Shown here: piece after piece, positions 62,484 through 64,000 of the stretch
How positions within the stretch are numbered: the stretch's first letter is position 1
How the letters are laid out: each line of letters opens with the position of its first letter
Assembly: GCA_020746105.1 (NCBI GenBank)
Contig: CM036617.1
Coordinates: forward strand, 204,125,971 to 204,189,970
Origin: Trogon surrucura
Taxonomy: Eukaryota > Chordata > Aves > Trogoniformes > Trogonidae
Length of the DNA stretch: 64,000 nt
Reading direction: 5' to 3'
The notes under the pieces: generated by a model
What the model saw: the letters and a program-made list of their open reading frames with translations, nothing else
Databases searched by the model: none
What the model was told of the DNA's origin: nothing
Made by a program: the position numbers and the translations under genes

Positions 62484-63427
62484 TGTGGTGGTTTGGTTCA
62501 AGCAGCGCAGGGGGACAGGGAATGGGGGTTGTGGTCAGTTCATCCAAGGTTGTGCCTACCGCTCCTTCTTCCTCCAGGGGGGCACTCCTCACTCTTCCCC
62601 TTAGCCATTCTGGGGTCCCTCTCACAGGAGATGATCTTCACACACCTTTCTCCGGCATGAGTCATCTCACGAGAGACAGTTCATCACAAATTGCCCCAAT
62701 GTGAGTCTCTCCATGGGGTGCAGTCCTTCAGGGGAAGCTGCTCCAGGGTGAGTCCCCCGCGGCATTACAAAAGTCCTGCCAGCCAACCTGCTCCAGCGCA
62801 GGCTTCCCATCGGACTACAGGTTCCTTCAGGCACCCACCTGCTCCGGCGTGGGGTCCTCCACAGGTTGCAGGTGGACATCTACACCCCGTCACATCCATG
62901 GGCTGCAGAACAATCTGCTTCACCACGGTCTTCACCATGACCCAGGCGACTCTCTGCTCCAGTGCCTGGAGCACATCCTTCCTCCTCTCTTCTTCACTGA
63001 CCTTGGTGTCTTCACATATCTCACTCCTCTGTCTCTCTGCCAGTTGTTGTGTGGCGCAGTTCTTTTTTCCCCGTTTCTTAAATACGTTTTCACAGAGGCG
63101 TTCCTGTCCTATCATTACTGATGGGCTCAGCCTTGGCCAGCGGCGGGTCTGTTTTTGGAGCTGGTTGGCATTGGTTCTATCAGACCTAGGGGAAACTTCT
63201 AGCAGCTTCTTGCAGAAGCCACCCCTACAGCCCCTCCGCCACCGAAATCTGGCCAGGCAAACCCAATACAAATACCTTGATTGCAGAGGTGCTGATAAGC
63301 CTGGCCCTACCCAGAGGTTGGTTCAACTCTTACCTGGGCTGAAGAAGGCTCTCGAAGTCTCACACAAGTCATCCCCATAGCTCTCCCCCCACTTTCCAAA
63401 AACCTCACCAGACTCAAACACACGACA
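62484..63427 (-). mobile_element. ERV LTR, minus strand, adjoining the previous one
   Basis: It starts (plus strand) TGTGGTGGTTTGGTTCAAGC and ends CTCAAACACACGACA, inverted ends like those of the element at 19504-21092. The body holds several units around 'CTGCTCCAGGGTGAGTCC' and 'GGGCTGCAGAACAATCTGC', and the TTTCTTAAATACG box. Most of these are shared with the fragment at 49105-49700. No target duplication was seen, and the junction at 62483/62484 follows TCTTAAATAC. The 229- and 168-codon frames over it are fortuitous. Confidence 0.78.
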
Positions 63428-64000
63428 GGCAGTGAAAAGGAAAACCATTACAGCGTATCATCATTCCAACCTGACTGCCATAAGACAGTATATACAGGTA
63501 CAAATTGCAAGATTAACTGACATCTTGGAGAGAGACAAATTTATATTAAAAAAACCTAGTATTTCTATTTAAATTATTTGTTATTATTTAAAAATAAAGT
63601 AAAATTGTGATGAGATGTGTAGCCACTCAGGAGCCTACAATAAGAGAGAGCAAACTGAGAAAGAAGATGCAAAGTAATCTGAGGACACAAAATAGATTAA
63701 ACTATCATGCAATATCAAACATTAACTACTGGAAAAGTTCTGCAAAACTCTGTAAGTGAAGCCAAAGGCATAGTTGCATAGAAATCCCCAGATGACCACA
63801 AAACAGCATGAGTGAATCTGCTAAAGCAACAGATGATTGACCAAGTTTTATCTCTTCCTTAGGCTAAAAACTGTAAGCATGTCAGGAAGTGATTGTCGTG
63901 CTGCTCAGTGTCAATAGTCTTATTCCACAGGTCCCTGTGGTTCAAAAATGTGCCATTATATTAAAAATACAAAGAGTCACATTAGACAAAGGAGGGGAGT
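63428..64000. other. Unique stretch at the window edge
   Basis: AT-rich DNA without recognised features. Confidence 0.45.

Noticed and set aside
62691-63380. 229-codon plus frame and the 168-codon minus frame opposite
   Set aside because: Both lie in an LTR, have repetitive low-complexity composition and match no protein family; GC-rich LTR sequence is poor in stops.
46596-64000. Search for the preceding TBC1D22 exon (YWCMSKLLDGIQ-type end)
   Set aside because: No match seen; the exon probably lies beyond the window.

Overview
The window looks like bird nuclear DNA. It is AT-rich and mostly non-coding, and it is scattered with CR1 LINEs whose 3' ends carry the avian ATTCTATG/ATTCTGTG or ATTCT tail. 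It also holds several LTRs of endogenous-retrovirus type. I see no bacterial gene, tRNA, rRNA, CRISPR array or CpG-island promoter. No retroviral gag, pol or env reading frame is recognisable; only LTRs are present.

The host gene is on the minus strand. Two short exons, 46520-46595 and 33485-33612, encode adjoining parts of the Rab-GAP (TBC) domain of a TBC1D22 protein, most likely TBC1D22A. Both have consensus splice sites, and their phases join exactly (a split Glu codon) across a 12.9 kb intron. The preceding and following exons were not found, so the rest of the window is intron of this gene, or possibly its 3' flank at low coordinates.

Layout: 1-6027 is AT-rich intron. 6028-14742 holds CR1 copies, including a very old one (about 8160-8905) and one split by a 691-bp solo LTR (11805-12495, 5-bp target duplication CCATC). 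14743-19498 is mostly unique. 19504-21092 is an LTR with inverted ends and a TATGT duplication, carrying a second solo LTR (19849-20458, GCCC duplication) inside it. 21864-22910 holds two CR1 fragments and a 124-bp tandem duplication. 27591-36962 holds further CR1s, a hairpin at 31426-31511 and a pentanucleotide array attached to a CR1 tail. 42654-44235 holds the 3' end of a non-CR1, RTE-like LINE with a zinc-finger tail, next to two CR1s of opposite orientation; one of these keeps a 358-codon reverse-transcriptase frame. 46050-46500 beside the exon looks like a conserved non-coding stretch. 49105-49700 is an LTR interrupted by a CR1. 55586-57600 is a CR1 interrupted by another CR1 in the opposite orientation (8-bp duplication). 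60644-61528 is an old CR1 with a reversed CR1 inside it. 61636-63427 is a pair of minus-strand LTR segments.

The transposons do not form a functional unit. Their value is chronological: five separate nesting events order the activity of the repeat families. The least ordinary item is the RTE-like fragment at 42654-42968, which keeps an uninterrupted C-terminal frame with a C2HC finger.
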